The notes below the pieces were generated by a model, which was given only the letters and a program-made list of their open reading frames with translations, was not told the origin of the DNA and searched no databases. From the NCBI RefSeq assembly GCF_018860385.1, contig NZ_JAHKPH010000009.1, positions 64,918 through 128,917 of the forward strand: a stretch of DNA of 64,000 nucleotides. The letters are read 5' to 3'. The stretch is from Reinekea forsetii. GTDB lineage: Bacteria; Pseudomonadota; Gammaproteobacteria; Pseudomonadales; Natronospirillaceae. Position 1 is the stretch's first letter. Each line of letters begins with the position of its first letter. Both the position numbers and the translations under genes were made by a program. Below are positions 38,475-49,026 of this stretch, piece after piece.

Positions 38475-39374
38475 CTAAATTTGCTTGATTGCGCCTCGAC
38501 GGTGTTTAACCTTTAAAATATTGTCCCAAATCAAAATCGCAAGTGCTGACCATATTATTGAGAAGGTAATGAGCTTTTCTGTGCTAAAGGGTTCATCGTA
38601 AACAAAGACAGCTAATAGGAACATGCCGCTGGGACCGATGTATTGGAAAAAGCCAAGCGCCGAAAGGGAAATTCGATTGGCTGCCGCGGCAAAACACAGC
38701 AGCGGGATCATCGTGACAGGACCAGCTAATACTAAAAGAGCGTTTAGGCTCGTACTGTTTTCTGTCAAGTTCAGTGTAGTGTGGGGCATCCATAGAAAGT
38801 ATACTGCAAAAAAGGGCAGTAAAAGACCCGTTTCTAGTGCCATGCCTACGAAGCTGTCTACGCCCAGTTTTTTTCGAAAAAATCCATATAATGCGAAGCT
38901 GGTCGCAAGAAATAAGGCGACCCATGGCACTTTACCAAACTGAATAAGCTCGAAACCTACCGCGATCACACAAAGTGCAGCGGCAATAATTTGCGGTCTG
39001 TCGAGCCGTTCGGCAAAAAACAACATTCCTAGTATAATGTTGATGAGCGGATTTATATAGTAACCAAGGCTGGCATCGAGCATTCGGTTGTCATTGACCG
39101 ACCAGATAAAGACGCCCCAGTTACCGCCAATGAGTAAGGTGGTTAAGAGCAGGTATTTTCGTGTCTTAGAGCTTTTTAACGCCTCTAATAATGCGGCCTT
39201 ACGGTTCGTTAATGCAATAATAATTAGCGTGATTAGCAAAGACCAGATGACTCGATGCGTTAATATTTCTGTAGCTGGAACTTGGTCTATTAATTTAAAA
39301 TAGATTGGGGCAAATGCCCAAAAGGTATAGGCTACTAAAGCAAAGATTACACCTTGGTTTTGATGACTCGGCAT
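38475..39374 (-). CDS. rarD: EamA-family permease RarD
   Basis: A 299-residue inner-membrane protein with ten predicted helices in two EamA repeats. It matches RarD through VAYTFWAFAPIYFKL, TEILTHRVIWSLL, DASLGYYINPLINIILGMLF and FFQYIGPSGMFLLAVFVYDE. RarD homologues are linked to chloramphenicol sensitivity and metabolite export, but the natural substrate is not clear. It is transcribed alone, divergent from galU with about 215 bases between. Confidence 0.92.
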   Translation of the reverse strand: MPSHQNQGVIFALVAYTFWAFAPIYFKLIDQVPATEILTHRVIWSLLITLIIIALTNRKAALLEALKSSKTRKYLLLTTLLIGGNWGVFIWSVNDNRMLDASLGYYINPLINIILGMLFFAERLDRPQIIAAALCVIAVGFELIQFGKVPWVALFLATSFALYGFFRKKLGVDSFVGMALETGLLLPFFAVYFLWMPHTTLNLTENSTSLNALLVLAGPVTMIPLLCFAAAANRISLSALGFFQYIGPSGMFLLAVFVYDEPFSTEKLITFSIIWSALAILIWDNILKVKHRRGAIKQI

Positions 39375-39589
39375 TCGCTCTCGATATTGTCAGTTTTATG
39401 GAGGGCGTTGACTTTAATGCCAAAATTAATTGGAAGCAATATTTTGCCAAGCGATCTTTTGCAATGGTAGTGTAACTTCATAATATAGGGCACAATAGGC
39501 TCTATAAAGCCGTAAAATCTAATTGACTATGGTCTCTGTGCTCAATGTAACGGTAATCGTCAGTCTCGGTGTATTGAATTTAAGGAAAA

Positions 39590-40438
39590 ATGCAAATGAT
39601 ACGCAAATGTATGTTCCCGGTGGGTGGTTATGGCACTCGATTTCTTCCCGCAACCAAAGCATTACCAAAAGAGATGTTGCCTGTTGTAAATAAGCCGTTG
39701 GTTCAATACGGTGTAGAAGAGGCGATCGAGGCTGGCTTAAATTATGTCGGGTTCGTTACAGGGCGGGGCAAGCGTGCAATTGCCGACCATTTTGATATCT
39801 CTTATGAATTAGAGCAAGAGATCAGCGGTACATCTAAAGAACAGTACCTTCAGTCTATCCGACACGTGATGCATGAAGGCATTTTTTCTTATACCCGCCA
39901 AAAAGAAATGAAGGGCTTAGGTCATGCAATTTTAGCCGGCGAGACTCTGGTGGGTAATGAGCCGTTTGGCGTGGTTTTAGCCGATGATTTATGCGTGGGC
40001 GATTCAGGTGAAGATAATGTCCTTGCGCAAATGGTTAAGGTCTATAAGCAATTCCGATGCTCAATCGTGGCCGTCATGGAAGTACCGGAAGGCGAGATCC
40101 ATAAATACGGTGTCATTGCAGGTGAAGCCATGAAAGATGGTCTTTATCGAGTCAGTGATATGATTGAAAAGCCCGATAAAGAAGATGCACCAAGTAACTT
40201 GGCCGTTATCGGGCGTTACATTTTAACACCGGACATATTTGAAATCTTAAAAGACACGCCTCCAGGCAAGAACAACGAGATTCAACTTACAGACGCATTA
40301 AAGCAACAAGCCCAAGATGGTGTGGTGTTAGCATACCGCTTTAAAGGCACACGTTTCGATTGTGGTTCAGTTGAGGGCTTTGTCGAAGCGACTCAATATT
40401 GCTATGAAAACCTTTATAAAGAAGGTAAAGGCAACTAA
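39590..40438 (+). CDS. galU: UTP-glucose-1-phosphate uridylyltransferase
   Basis: GalU makes UDP-glucose for envelope polysaccharides and glycan synthesis. The nucleotide-binding motif GYGTRFLPATKALPKEMLPV starts at residue 14. GRGKRAIADHFD, VVLADDLCVG with metal-binding Asp, and DCGSVEGFVEAT complete the site. The length of 282 is normal. Two ATGs lie six bases apart (39590, 39596). AAGGA lies 4 bases before the first and 10 before the second, so the second (MIRKCMFP) may be the real start. A weak hairpin terminator follows. Confidence 0.95.
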   Translation: MQMIRKCMFPVGGYGTRFLPATKALPKEMLPVVNKPLVQYGVEEAIEAGLNYVGFVTGRGKRAIADHFDISYELEQEISGTSKEQYLQSIRHVMHEGIFSYTRQKEMKGLGHAILAGETLVGNEPFGVVLADDLCVGDSGEDNVLAQMVKVYKQFRCSIVAVMEVPEGEIHKYGVIAGEAMKDGLYRVSDMIEKPDKEDAPSNLAVIGRYILTPDIFEILKDTPPGKNNEIQLTDALKQQAQDGVVLAYRFKGTRFDCGSVEGFVEATQYCYENLYKEGKGN

Positions 40439-40452
40439 TCAGCCTTTTTTAA

Positions 40453-40494
40453 ACCGCCATAATGAAGCAGATTACTAATGCATTTTATGGCGGT
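40453..40494 (+). terminator. Possible terminator of galU
   Basis: ACCGCCATA (40453-40461) pairs perfectly with TATGGCGGT (40486-40494), but the loop is long (24 bases) and the T-tract is poor. Confidence 0.4.
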
Positions 40495-40531
40495 ATTCCT
40501 TTAAGGGAGAAGCACTAGCGTCACCGCAAAT

Positions 40532-40575
40532 GTTTTGACCCTACCTGAAGCCCGCAGCTCGCAGCCTAAAACTCC
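40532..40575 (+). repeat. Direct repeat, left copy
   Basis: GTTTTGACCCTAC (40532-40544) is followed by 14 extra bases and then CTCGCAGCCTAAAACTCC. The same blocks recur at 40741-40772 without the 14-base insert. Confidence 0.7.
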
Positions 40576-40589
40576 GCATAAGCGGCCAA

Positions 40590-40669
40590 TGCCCATTGTT
40601 CGGTCGTTGTTTGTGCATCCATGCACCGCTAAACTTCGCCTTCCTTGCTCAGATTCCGATCAATGGGCA
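40590..40669. repeat. Dispersed repeat unit with terminal inverted repeats and inner hairpin
   Basis: TGCCCATTGTTCGG (40590-40603) and CCGATCAATGGGCA (40656-40669) are inverted repeats with 13 of 14 bases matching. Inside, GTGCA (40613-40617) pairs with TGCAC (40622-40626), followed by CGCTAAACTTCGCC. A related copy lies at 63944-64000. No protein is supported in 40439-40991 outside gapA; a 70-codon frame across this unit is treated as chance. Confidence 0.65.
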
Positions 40670-40740
40670 GTAGCCACCCAAGCTCAAAACGGTACCAATC
40701 TATATTTAATGGAAGGAGCGCTCGCAGGACAGGCAGGTAA

Positions 40741-40772
40741 GTTTTGACCCTACTCGCAGCCCAAAACACTCC
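40741..40772 (+). repeat. Direct repeat, right copy
   Basis: GTTTTGACCCTAC (40741-40753) then TCGCAGCCCAAAACACTCC (to 40772) repeats the block at 40532-40575. The pair brackets the 80-base dispersed unit. Confidence 0.7.
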
Positions 40773-40877
40773 AAAAAACCCCAAAAACTTTTCCCATGCA
40801 AAACGTGGTCAATTTACTAAACTGCTAGCTAAACAACACTTTTATGCATTTTTGTTGTTATCTTTCAACATATTTGA

Positions 40878-41987
<1,110 letters not shown>

Positions 41988-42017
41988 TCTGACCCAATTT
42001 TAAGTGTGGTAGACTTT

Positions 42018-42048
42018 AAAGCTTATACTTCGGTATAAGCTTTTTTTT
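42018..42048 (+). terminator. Rho-independent terminator of gapA
   Basis: AAAGCTTATAC (42018-42028) pairs with GTATAAGCTTT (42033-42043) around a stable TTCG tetraloop, followed by a run of T. Confidence 0.95.
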
Positions 42049-42059
42049 GTTTCAGCTTT

Positions 42060-42412
42060 TTATCTGAACTGACGAATCACTTTTGCTTGTTGCTTGGATC
42101 GTTGCTTCAAGTCATCGCTGAATTGCATAGTTTGGGCTGCGCTTTCGGCTAAGTCGGCTGTTAATGCTAAAACACTTTCTGAGCTACTGCTGATTTCATT
42201 TGCCGCTACAGATTGTTGAGTTGATTCACTGATTTTTCAGTATCACTCCTAGTAGCAACAAGTGATTCTATTTTCTTGGTTGCACTGTTGAGGTTTTTTA
42301 GTTCAGCTTGAGTCTCTTCGTTGGCAACATTGGTTGACTCTGCTGTACCTTGAGCAATATTCGCAATCTCTTGAATAGAATTACTCAACTCTTCGACCGC
42401 TGCTGCGACTGA
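42060..42412 (-). pseudogene. Fragment of a methyl-accepting chemotaxis protein
   Basis: On the minus strand, YSVAAAVEELSNSIQEIANI begins near 42410 and continues as chemoreceptor-type heptads to VATRSDTEK. A frame change near 42230 is followed by KISESTQQSVAANEISSSSE and a normal receptor end RSKQQAKVIRQFR, with stop at 42060-42062. The signalling tip between the two arms, the stretch that contacts CheA/CheW, is gone, and so are the sensor, membrane and HAMP parts. This is the closing end of a receptor gene with an internal deletion. Confidence 0.85.
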
Positions 42413-42494
42413 GTATTTTGAAAGTTTAGCTTAATTTATAGCCAGAGTAGGCTGAGAGAAATAATTTAGAAATTAATATTTAAAGAGTTTAAAA

Positions 42495-42524
42495 AATAAA
42501 AAAAGGCTTGCGAACAAGCCTTTT
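42495..42524 (-). terminator. Rho-independent terminator of pykF
   Basis: AAAAGGCTTG (42501-42510) pairs perfectly with CAAGCCTTTT (42515-42524) around CGAA. The A-run at 42495-42500 gives the T-tract on the minus strand. Confidence 0.93.
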
Positions 42525-42571
42525 GTGGTTATACCGATTTATAGGTATAGGTGATTACACCTTACCAAAAG

Positions 42572-43981
42572 TTAGTCTATAAAATGCACTGACATGGTAT
42601 TGGTCGATGCAAATAAAGCGCCTCCAACAACGACAATAGGCTCGCCAGATTTAGCGAGATTATACTGAACGGCTTTTTCTTTGGCCTTTTCAAATATGCA
42701 ATCGCTGTTCTCAAATGGCTCAACTACAGAAGTCGTTACGCCTTTAGTTAGGCATAATTGTTGAGCTGTCTTAGGGTCTCGCGTGAGCGCTAAAATTTGC
42801 GCTTTCGGGAAGTACTTACGGACCGATTTAACGGACTTACCATGCTGCGTAGCAACGACAATGACAGATGAATCTAAATCAACAGCTGTTTGCACGGCTG
42901 CTTTACACACAGATTCCGTGACGCGAAGTTCACCACCTTCTTCGTTGCTGATTCGCTCAACTTGCGACATGGCATCATCGGTACGTTCACAAATTTGTGC
43001 CATGATAGAAACTGTTTCTACAGGGTATTTACCTTTTGCTGATTCACCCGACAACATCACGGCATCGGTGCCATCGATGATTGCGTTTGCAACGTCACCA
43101 GCTTCGGCACGTGTGGGTCGAGGGTTCTTAATCATCGAGTCAAGCATCTGCGTTGCCGTAATAACGGGTTTACGTGCTTCAACACAGGCGCTAATCATCA
43201 TTTTTTGTGCAAAAATAACTTCTTCGACGGCTATTTCAACACCTAAGTCACCACGAGCTACCATGATGCCATCACTGGCTTCAAGAATCCCAGCGAAGTT
43301 ATCAACACCTTCTTGGTTTTCGATTTTAGATATAATCTTAATTTGTTCGCCACCATTTGCGTTCAATAATGCACGAATTTCTTCAACATCTGAGGCTTTG
43401 CGGATAAACGAAGCCGCAACAAAGTCTACGCCTTGTCCGCAACCCCAAACGATGTCTGACTTATCTTTTTCTGATAGTGCCGGTAATTTAACGCTAACGC
43501 CTGGTAGGTTGACGCCTTTCTTATTGCCTAATTCACCTGTGTTTTCTACTCGACAAATAACATCATTGCCTTTAATTTCAGTAACAGTGAGTTCTAACAA
43601 ACCATCGTCGAGTAAAACCGTATTGCCGACGCTTAAATCTTTGGTGAAATCAGGGTAGGTGACGGCCACTTTAGTGCAGTCGCCAACAACGCTTTGATCG
43701 GTGGTGAGCGTAAATGTTTGACCTGCATTGAGGAGAACATCGCCATCGGCTAGGTTCATTGTTCGAATTTCAGGGCCTTTGGTATCGAGAAGAATGGCAA
43801 TTTTCTTGCCGGTTTCTTTAGAAACTTCACGAACAGCTTGAATGCGAGATCCGTGCTCTTCGTAATCACCGTGAGAGAAATTGAGTCGCATGACATTCAT
43901 GCCAGCATTGGCTAACTGAGTTAGCATCTCTTTAGATTCGGAAGCCGGTCCGATAGTACAAACGATCTTAGTCTTTCTCAT
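42572..43981 (-). CDS. pykF: Pyruvate kinase, PykF-like
   Basis: Pyruvate kinase makes pyruvate and ATP from phosphoenolpyruvate. The 469-residue protein starts [16 protein letters not shown] and has [28 protein letters not shown] with the catalytic Lys, the Mg-site ARGDLGVEI, and [20 protein letters not shown]. It is closer to E. coli PykF (fructose-bisphosphate activated) than the second copy at 49187. The leader upstream is about 420 bases long and holds a weak HexR-type site. Its own terminator follows. Confidence 0.94.
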   Translation of the reverse strand: MRKTKIVCTIGPASESKEMLTQLANAGMNVMRLNFSHGDYEEHGSRIQAVREVSKETGKKIAILLDTKGPEIRTMNLADGDVLLNAGQTFTLTTDQSVVGDCTKVAVTYPDFTKDLSVGNTVLLDDGLLELTVTEIKGNDVICRVENTGELGNKKGVNLPGVSVKLPALSEKDKSDIVWGCGQGVDFVAASFIRKASDVEEIRALLNANGGEQIKIISKIENQEGVDNFAGILEASDGIMVARGDLGVEIAVEEVIFAQKMMISACVEARKPVITATQMLDSMIKNPRPTRAEAGDVANAIIDGTDAVMLSGESAKGKYPVETVSIMAQICERTDDAMSQVERISNEEGGELRVTESVCKAAVQTAVDLDSSVIVVATQHGKSVKSVRKYFPKAQILALTRDPKTAQQLCLTKGVTTSVVEPFENSDCIFEKAKEKAVQYNLAKSGEPIVVVGGALFASTNTMSVHFID

Positions 43982-44252
43982 GGTAAAGAAACCCCTTATG
44001 GAATGGTTACGTAATGATAGAACCCGCTAAACTTTAAATTATTATAATGTCACTTAGTTGGCGTTAAATTTTGGTAATACTACAAAATTTAGCTTGTATG
44101 CGGTGTTCATTATAAGTTTAGATTATGCCAAAAAAAACGCTAGTTGTCGCTATAAATGGCGTTTAAGGGAGCAAATAAAGGGTGCGATGGCTGTAATGCC
44201 TTTAAGTTACTGGGCTCATTCCAAGTAAAATAGGTGGGTGAATAGCGAATTT

Positions 44253-44269
44253 TTGTTGTTTAATTACAA
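44253..44269 (-). promoter_or_regulatory. Weak HexR-type palindrome upstream of pykF
   Basis: TTGTTGTTTAATTACAA matches 12 of 14 arm positions of TTGTAAT-N3-ATTACAA. It lies about 270 bases before the pykF start, between pykF and aceF, so control of pykF would need a long leader. Apart from this and the aceF terminator I see nothing definite in 43982-44402. Confidence 0.4.
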
Positions 44270-44343
44270 CAATTTATGATTTTTATAGATTGTTAATGCA
44301 GAAGCTCACCTAAAATTATGCCTTTTCATATTCATCTTTGAGG

Positions 44344-44376
44344 CAAAAAAAAGCCAACGATGAACACGTTGGCTTT
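44344..44376 (-). terminator. Rho-independent terminator of aceEF
   Basis: AAAGCCAACG (44350-44359) pairs with CGTTGGCTTT (44367-44376). The A-run on the left is the T-tract for the minus strand. Confidence 0.92.
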
Positions 44377-44402
44377 ACATGAGCGGCTTTAGAAAAGTGC
44401 TG

Positions 44403-46313
44403 TTATAGCACCAGCCTTCTCACATCAGCCATTACACTGGCTATGTAGGTAGTGAATTTTGCGGCATCAGCCCCATTAATCGCTCGATGATCGTATGAAA
44501 GCGACAACGGAGTGAATGTACGAGGAACAAATTCAGAACCGTTCCAGTGCGGTTTCACGGCATTCTTAGAAACGCCTAGAATGGCCACTTCAGGAGCATT
44601 TACGATTGGTGTAAAGGCTGTTCCGCCTAATCCGCCCAGGCTACTGACCGTGAAGCAACCGCCTTGCATTTCGTTTGGTTTCACTTTGCCATCTCGGCCG
44701 CGCTTTGCAAAATCAATGATTTCTTCAGCAATTTGCCAGATCGACTTCTTATCAGCATCTTTAATGACCGGTACTATTAATCCGTTCGGAGTATCCACTG
44801 CAATGCCAATATTTACATAGTGCTTCTGCACCATGCGTTTTCCGTCTGCCATGAGTGACACGTTGAATTTCGGGAATTCTACCAAGCCCGAAGCACAAGC
44901 TTTTACAATGAAAGCAAGCGGACTGATTTTGACGCCTCGTTTTTCCATCTCAGGCTTTAAAGACTGTCGGAAACTTTCGGTATCAGTGATGTCAGCTTCA
45001 TCAAATTGCGTTACATGTGGGATGACCAACGCATTCCGCGTCATATTGACCGCAGTTATTTGTTGAATACGATTCATCTCAACAATATCGATATCGCCAA
45101 ATTTCGAAAAATCTTGGTCTGGCACAGTTGGCAAAGCACCACCCACGGTTTCTTGCTTTGGCTCTTGTAAGCGCTTTTTAACCCATGCTGCCACATCGTC
45201 TTTTATAATACGGTTGCGTGGTCCAGTACCGGGTACTAGCGCTAAATCAACACCAAATTCGCGAGCCAAACGGCGCACAGCAGGGCCTGCATGAACGTTT
45301 TTGCTCGGTTTAACAGGGGCAGATTCATAGGCATGAGCTAATACAGCCGGTTGCTCTTCTGCTGCGGCTTTTGGTGAACTCGCCGGCGCTGCGCTAGGCG
45401 TTTTAGCTGGCGCAGGGCTTTCAGGAGAAGACGATGTCGCCGATCCTTTTACTTTTACTTCTATTAGCAAATCACCTTGAGATACTTCGTCGCCATCAGA
45501 AACTTTAACCGCGGTAACTTCGCCTTCTACGGGAGAAGGAACATCCATAGAGGCTTTGTCAGACTCCAGAACTACTAAGGTGTCGTCAATACTCAATTGG
45601 TCACCCGGTTTAACGGCGATCTCAATGACTTTTGCGCTGTCCATGCCGATATCGGGAACTTTTACCTGTTCAACACTCGATTCAGTGGATGCTACCGGTG
45701 CTGATTCGGCCGTTTTCGATGGTGCAGGAGCCGAAGCTTTAGCGCCTGAAGACGCTGTTTTCAACTCGACTAAAATAGCGCCCTGAGAAACTTCATCGCC
45801 TTCTTTAACGCGAATCGCGACAACTTCACCGGCCTTGGGTGTCGGAACATCCATGGACGCTTTATCTGATTCTAAAACAACGAGAGTGTCATCTTCTGAT
45901 AAGGTATCACCTACCTTCACAGCGATCTCAATAACATTCGCACTGTCCATACCAATGTCTGGTACCGCAATTTCTTCTACGCTACTAGAGGCTGGTGCAC
46001 TGGCTGTGCTTTCTTCGCTATTGGATGAATCAGAAGCTTCCGCTTTTGGTGCCGAGTTATCATTGGCATTGCTGGACCCTTCAACTTCAAGGTAAACCAG
46101 CTCATCGCCTTCTTTAACTTCATCACCTTCGGCAATTTTAATTTGAGTTATTTTTCCAGACATAGGCGACGGAACATCCATTGACGCCTTGTCTGATTCT
46201 AGAACAATGAGAGTGTCGTCTTCATTGATCGTATCACCTATTTTTACTGCCACTTCGATGCAGGTGGCAGAATCCATACCGATATCGGGTACTCGGATTA
46301 TTTCAGTTGTCAT
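44403..46313 (-). CDS. aceF: Pyruvate dehydrogenase E2 (dihydrolipoamide acetyltransferase)
   Basis: E2 is the core of the pyruvate dehydrogenase complex, passing acetyl groups from lipoyl arms to CoA. Three tandem lipoyl domains each carry ESDKASMDVP, with lipoylated lysines K42, K149 and K251, separated by Ala/Pro/Ser linkers. The E1/E3-binding domain (GPAVRRLAREFGVDLALVPG) is near 345-385, followed by the acetyltransferase core. The catalytic His is H609 in SYDHRAINGAD; the usual Asp four residues on is Asn, as I recall in Azotobacter/Pseudomonas E2p. It lies 21 bases after aceE. No E3 (lpd) is in the window. Confidence 0.96.
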   Translation of the reverse strand: MTTEIIRVPDIGMDSATCIEVAVKIGDTINEDDTLIVLESDKASMDVPSPMSGKITQIKIAEGDEVKEGDELVYLEVEGSSNANDNSAPKAEASDSSNSEESTASAPASSSVEEIAVPDIGMDSANVIEIAVKVGDTLSEDDTLVVLESDKASMDVPTPKAGEVVAIRVKEGDEVSQGAILVELKTASSGAKASAPAPSKTAESAPVASTESSVEQVKVPDIGMDSAKVIEIAVKPGDQLSIDDTLVVLESDKASMDVPSPVEGEVTAVKVSDGDEVSQGDLLIEVKVKGSATSSSPESPAPAKTPSAAPASSPKAAAEEQPAVLAHAYESAPVKPSKNVHAGPAVRRLAREFGVDLALVPGTGPRNRIIKDDVAAWVKKRLQEPKQETVGGALPTVPDQDFSKFGDIDIVEMNRIQQITAVNMTRNALVIPHVTQFDEADITDTESFRQSLKPEMEKRGVKISPLAFIVKACASGLVEFPKFNVSLMADGKRMVQKHYVNIGIAVDTPNGLIVPVIKDADKKSIWQIAEEIIDFAKRGRDGKVKPNEMQGGCFTVSSLGGLGGTAFTPIVNAPEVAILGVSKNAVKPHWNGSEFVPRTFTPLSLSYDHRAINGADAAKFTTYIASVMADVRRLVL

Positions 46314-46334
46314 ATAAGACTCCTAATTCCGCAA

Positions 46335-48995
46335 TCACACTGTCATTGGGTTTGGTTTATTGATGTCTAGACCGAATTTTTCGATCGCCTGTGAGACGAC
46401 TTTCACTTCGATCGTTCCTTCATCTGCGAGCGCTTTTAACGCTGCTACGGTGACCCAATGGCGATCCACTTCAAAGAAGTGACGCAATTTCGCGCGAGAA
46501 TCACTGCGTCCAAAACCATCGGTTCCTAAGACATGGTAATCTTGTGGCACCCATTTACGGATTTGGTTGGCGTAGTTTTTCATGTAATCACTGGCCGAAA
46601 TAACCGGTCCACGACGCTTCGCTAATGTCTTAGTGACATACGCCTCTTTTGGTTTAGATTCAGGGTTTAATAAATTGGTTCTATCAATATCTAAACCGTC
46701 GCGGGTCAGTTCGTTGTACGATGTAACCGCCCAAACATCGACTTGTACGTCAAAGTCGTTGCGCAAAATTTCTGCGGCTGCTCGAACTTCTTGCAAGATA
46801 GAGCCAGACCCCATTAGCTGAACGGCTTTCTTACCTTTTTTCACGCCATCTTCAAGCAAATACATGCCTTTCTTGATGCCTTCAGCCATTTTGTCATCGA
46901 CCAAACCTGGGTTTTGGTAGTTTTCATTCAGCGTAGTGAGATAGTAGAAAACATTTTCTTGGTTTTCGACCATTCGGCGCATGCCTTCCTGGATGATCAC
47001 GGCAACTTCATAACCATAGGTAGCATCGTAAGTGATGCAGTTTGGAATAGTGCCTGCCAATATATGGCTGTGACCATCTTGATGCTGCAAGCCTTCGCCG
47101 TTAAGAGTGGTACGACCAGACGTAGCACCAATTAAGAAGCCTCTGGCTTGTAGATCACCCGCCGCCCAAGCTAAGTCGCCGATGCGTTGGAAACCAAACA
47201 TAGAATAATAAACGTAGAACGGAATCATTTGGTGGTTGTAAGTGCTGTAAGAGGTTGCTGCTGCAATCCAAGCACTCATAGCGCCAGCTTCGTTGATACC
47301 TTCTTGGAGTATTTGACCCTTGATGTCTTCTTTGTACCACATGACTTGGTTTTTATCTTGCGGGATGTACGTTTGCCCCCAGGGAGAATAAATACCAAAC
47401 TGACGGAACATGCCTTCCATACCGAAAGTACGTGCTTCATCAGGCACAATAGGCACAATACGATCACCAATGGTTTTATCTTTCATTAATTGCGACAACA
47501 TACGAACAAAAGTCATGGTTGTCGAAATTTCACGCTCACCGCTTTCTTTGGTTAGCGCTTCAAACGTTTCAATACCTGGAATTTTAATTTTTTCAGCGGC
47601 GTTGATGCGTCGTGCTGGAATGTAACCGCCTAGGTTGTTGCGGTGGTTACGAATGTATTGCATCTCAGGGCTGTTCTCGCTTGGACGATAGAATGGAATC
47701 TTCCCATCTTCTAAGTCTTTGTCGCTAATAGGAACACCACAGCGATCACGGAACGTTTTTAGATCATCGACCGATAGCTTTTTCAACGAGTGAGTCATGT
47801 TTTTCGCTTCACCCGCTTCGATGCCGTATCCTTTAACGGTATGCGCTAAAATTACCGTTGGTTTACCATTGTTGTCGCTTACGGCTTTTTGGAAAGCGGC
47901 ATAAACTTTATACGGATCGTGCCCACCTCGGTTTAGGCGATAAATTTCTTCATCGGACATATCTTTAACCAGCTCAGCCAGCTCAGGGTATTTTCCAAAG
48001 AAGAATTCACGCGTGTACGCACCGCCATGAGATTTGTAGGCTTGTAATTCGCCATCAACGACTTCGTCCATGCGCTTTTGCATGAACCCTTTCTTGTCTT
48101 TAGCAAACAGTTGATCCCAATGTCGACCCCAGACAACTTTAACGACATTCCAACCCGCGCCACGGAACATGCCTTCAAGTTCTTGAATGATTTTTCCGTT
48201 TCCACGAACAGGGCCGTCTAAGCGCTGAAGGTTACAATTGATCACAAAGTTTAAGTTATCAAGATTTTCGCGACCAGCTAACGAAATGGCACCCAATGAT
48301 TCTGGCTCATCCATTTCTCCGTCGCCTAAGAAAGCCCAAACACGACCCCCTTTGTCGATCTTTTCACGGTTTTCCATATAACGCATTACATGGGCTTGGT
48401 AAATGGCTTGAATAGGACCTAAGCCCATCGAAACCGTTGGGAATTGCCAGTAGTCTGGCATTAACCATGGGTGCGGGTATGAGGACAGACCTTTACCGTC
48501 TACTTCACGGCGGAAATTCTCAAGCTGCTCGTCGGTTAAACGGCCTTCAACATAAGAGCGTGCATAAATACCCGGAGCAATGTGACCTTGGAAATAAATC
48601 ATATCTCCTGGATGGGTTTCGGTTGGTGCACGCCAAAAATGGTTGAAACCAATATCGTATAAGGTTGCAGAAGATTGGAAACTTGAAATATGGCCGCCTA
48701 AGTCATCGCCAGATTTATTGGCTTTAACTACCATTGCTACCGCATTCCAACGAATCATCGCACGGATTTTTCGCTCCGTTTCATTATCGCCAGGGTACTT
48801 TGGTTCATCTTCAAGCTTAATGGTATTGCGAAACGGCGTGTTGATTGCAAACGGAACGTCTGAGCCTCCGTCTGTTACTTGGTCCGATAATCGCTTTAAT
48901 AAGAATTGCGCTCGATTATTACCTTCTTCACGTACGACTGATGCCAGTGCATCTAGCCATTCCTGTGTTTCGATAGGATCTAAATCATGTTCCAT
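46335..48995 (-). CDS. aceE: Pyruvate dehydrogenase E1 component (homodimeric)
   Basis: E1 decarboxylates pyruvate on thiamine diphosphate and loads the acetyl group onto E2. At 886 residues it is the single-chain AceE type. The thiamine-diphosphate motif is GDGEMDEPESLGAISLAGRE, ending in NCNLQRLDGP with the Mg-binding Asn. HTVKGYGIEAGEAKNMTHSL follows, and the TSGRTTLNGEGLQHQDGHSH loop is in the pyrimidine domain. It is the first gene of aceE-aceF. A perfect palindrome lies 32-47 bases upstream of the start, a likely operator. Confidence 0.97.
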   Translation of the reverse strand: MEHDLDPIETQEWLDALASVVREEGNNRAQFLLKRLSDQVTDGGSDVPFAINTPFRNTIKLEDEPKYPGDNETERKIRAMIRWNAVAMVVKANKSGDDLGGHISSFQSSATLYDIGFNHFWRAPTETHPGDMIYFQGHIAPGIYARSYVEGRLTDEQLENFRREVDGKGLSSYPHPWLMPDYWQFPTVSMGLGPIQAIYQAHVMRYMENREKIDKGGRVWAFLGDGEMDEPESLGAISLAGRENLDNLNFVINCNLQRLDGPVRGNGKIIQELEGMFRGAGWNVVKVVWGRHWDQLFAKDKKGFMQKRMDEVVDGELQAYKSHGGAYTREFFFGKYPELAELVKDMSDEEIYRLNRGGHDPYKVYAAFQKAVSDNNGKPTVILAHTVKGYGIEAGEAKNMTHSLKKLSVDDLKTFRDRCGVPISDKDLEDGKIPFYRPSENSPEMQYIRNHRNNLGGYIPARRINAAEKIKIPGIETFEALTKESGEREISTTMTFVRMLSQLMKDKTIGDRIVPIVPDEARTFGMEGMFRQFGIYSPWGQTYIPQDKNQVMWYKEDIKGQILQEGINEAGAMSAWIAAATSYSTYNHQMIPFYVYYSMFGFQRIGDLAWAAGDLQARGFLIGATSGRTTLNGEGLQHQDGHSHILAGTIPNCITYDATYGYEVAVIIQEGMRRMVENQENVFYYLTTLNENYQNPGLVDDKMAEGIKKGMYLLEDGVKKGKKAVQLMGSGSILQEVRAAAEILRNDFDVQVDVWAVTSYNELTRDGLDIDRTNLLNPESKPKEAYVTKTLAKRRGPVISASDYMKNYANQIRKWVPQDYHVLGTDGFGRSDSRAKLRHFFEVDRHWVTVAALKALADEGTIEVKVVSQAIEKFGLDINKPNPMTV

Positions 48996-49026
48996 AGGTT
49001 AATACCCTCTTGCCCCAATGGTGTGT

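Noticed and set aside
40535..40747. 70-codon frame across the repeat unit before gapA
   Set aside because: No ribosome-binding site, composition set by the repeat, and no family.
42783..43658. 291-codon forward frame opposite pykF
   Set aside because: It is antisense to conserved pyruvate kinase motifs, with Ser/Thr/Ala-rich shadow composition.
43982..44402. Hidden small gene between aceF and pykF
   Set aside because: No frame of useful length with a start signal; only the aceF terminator and a weak palindrome were seen.
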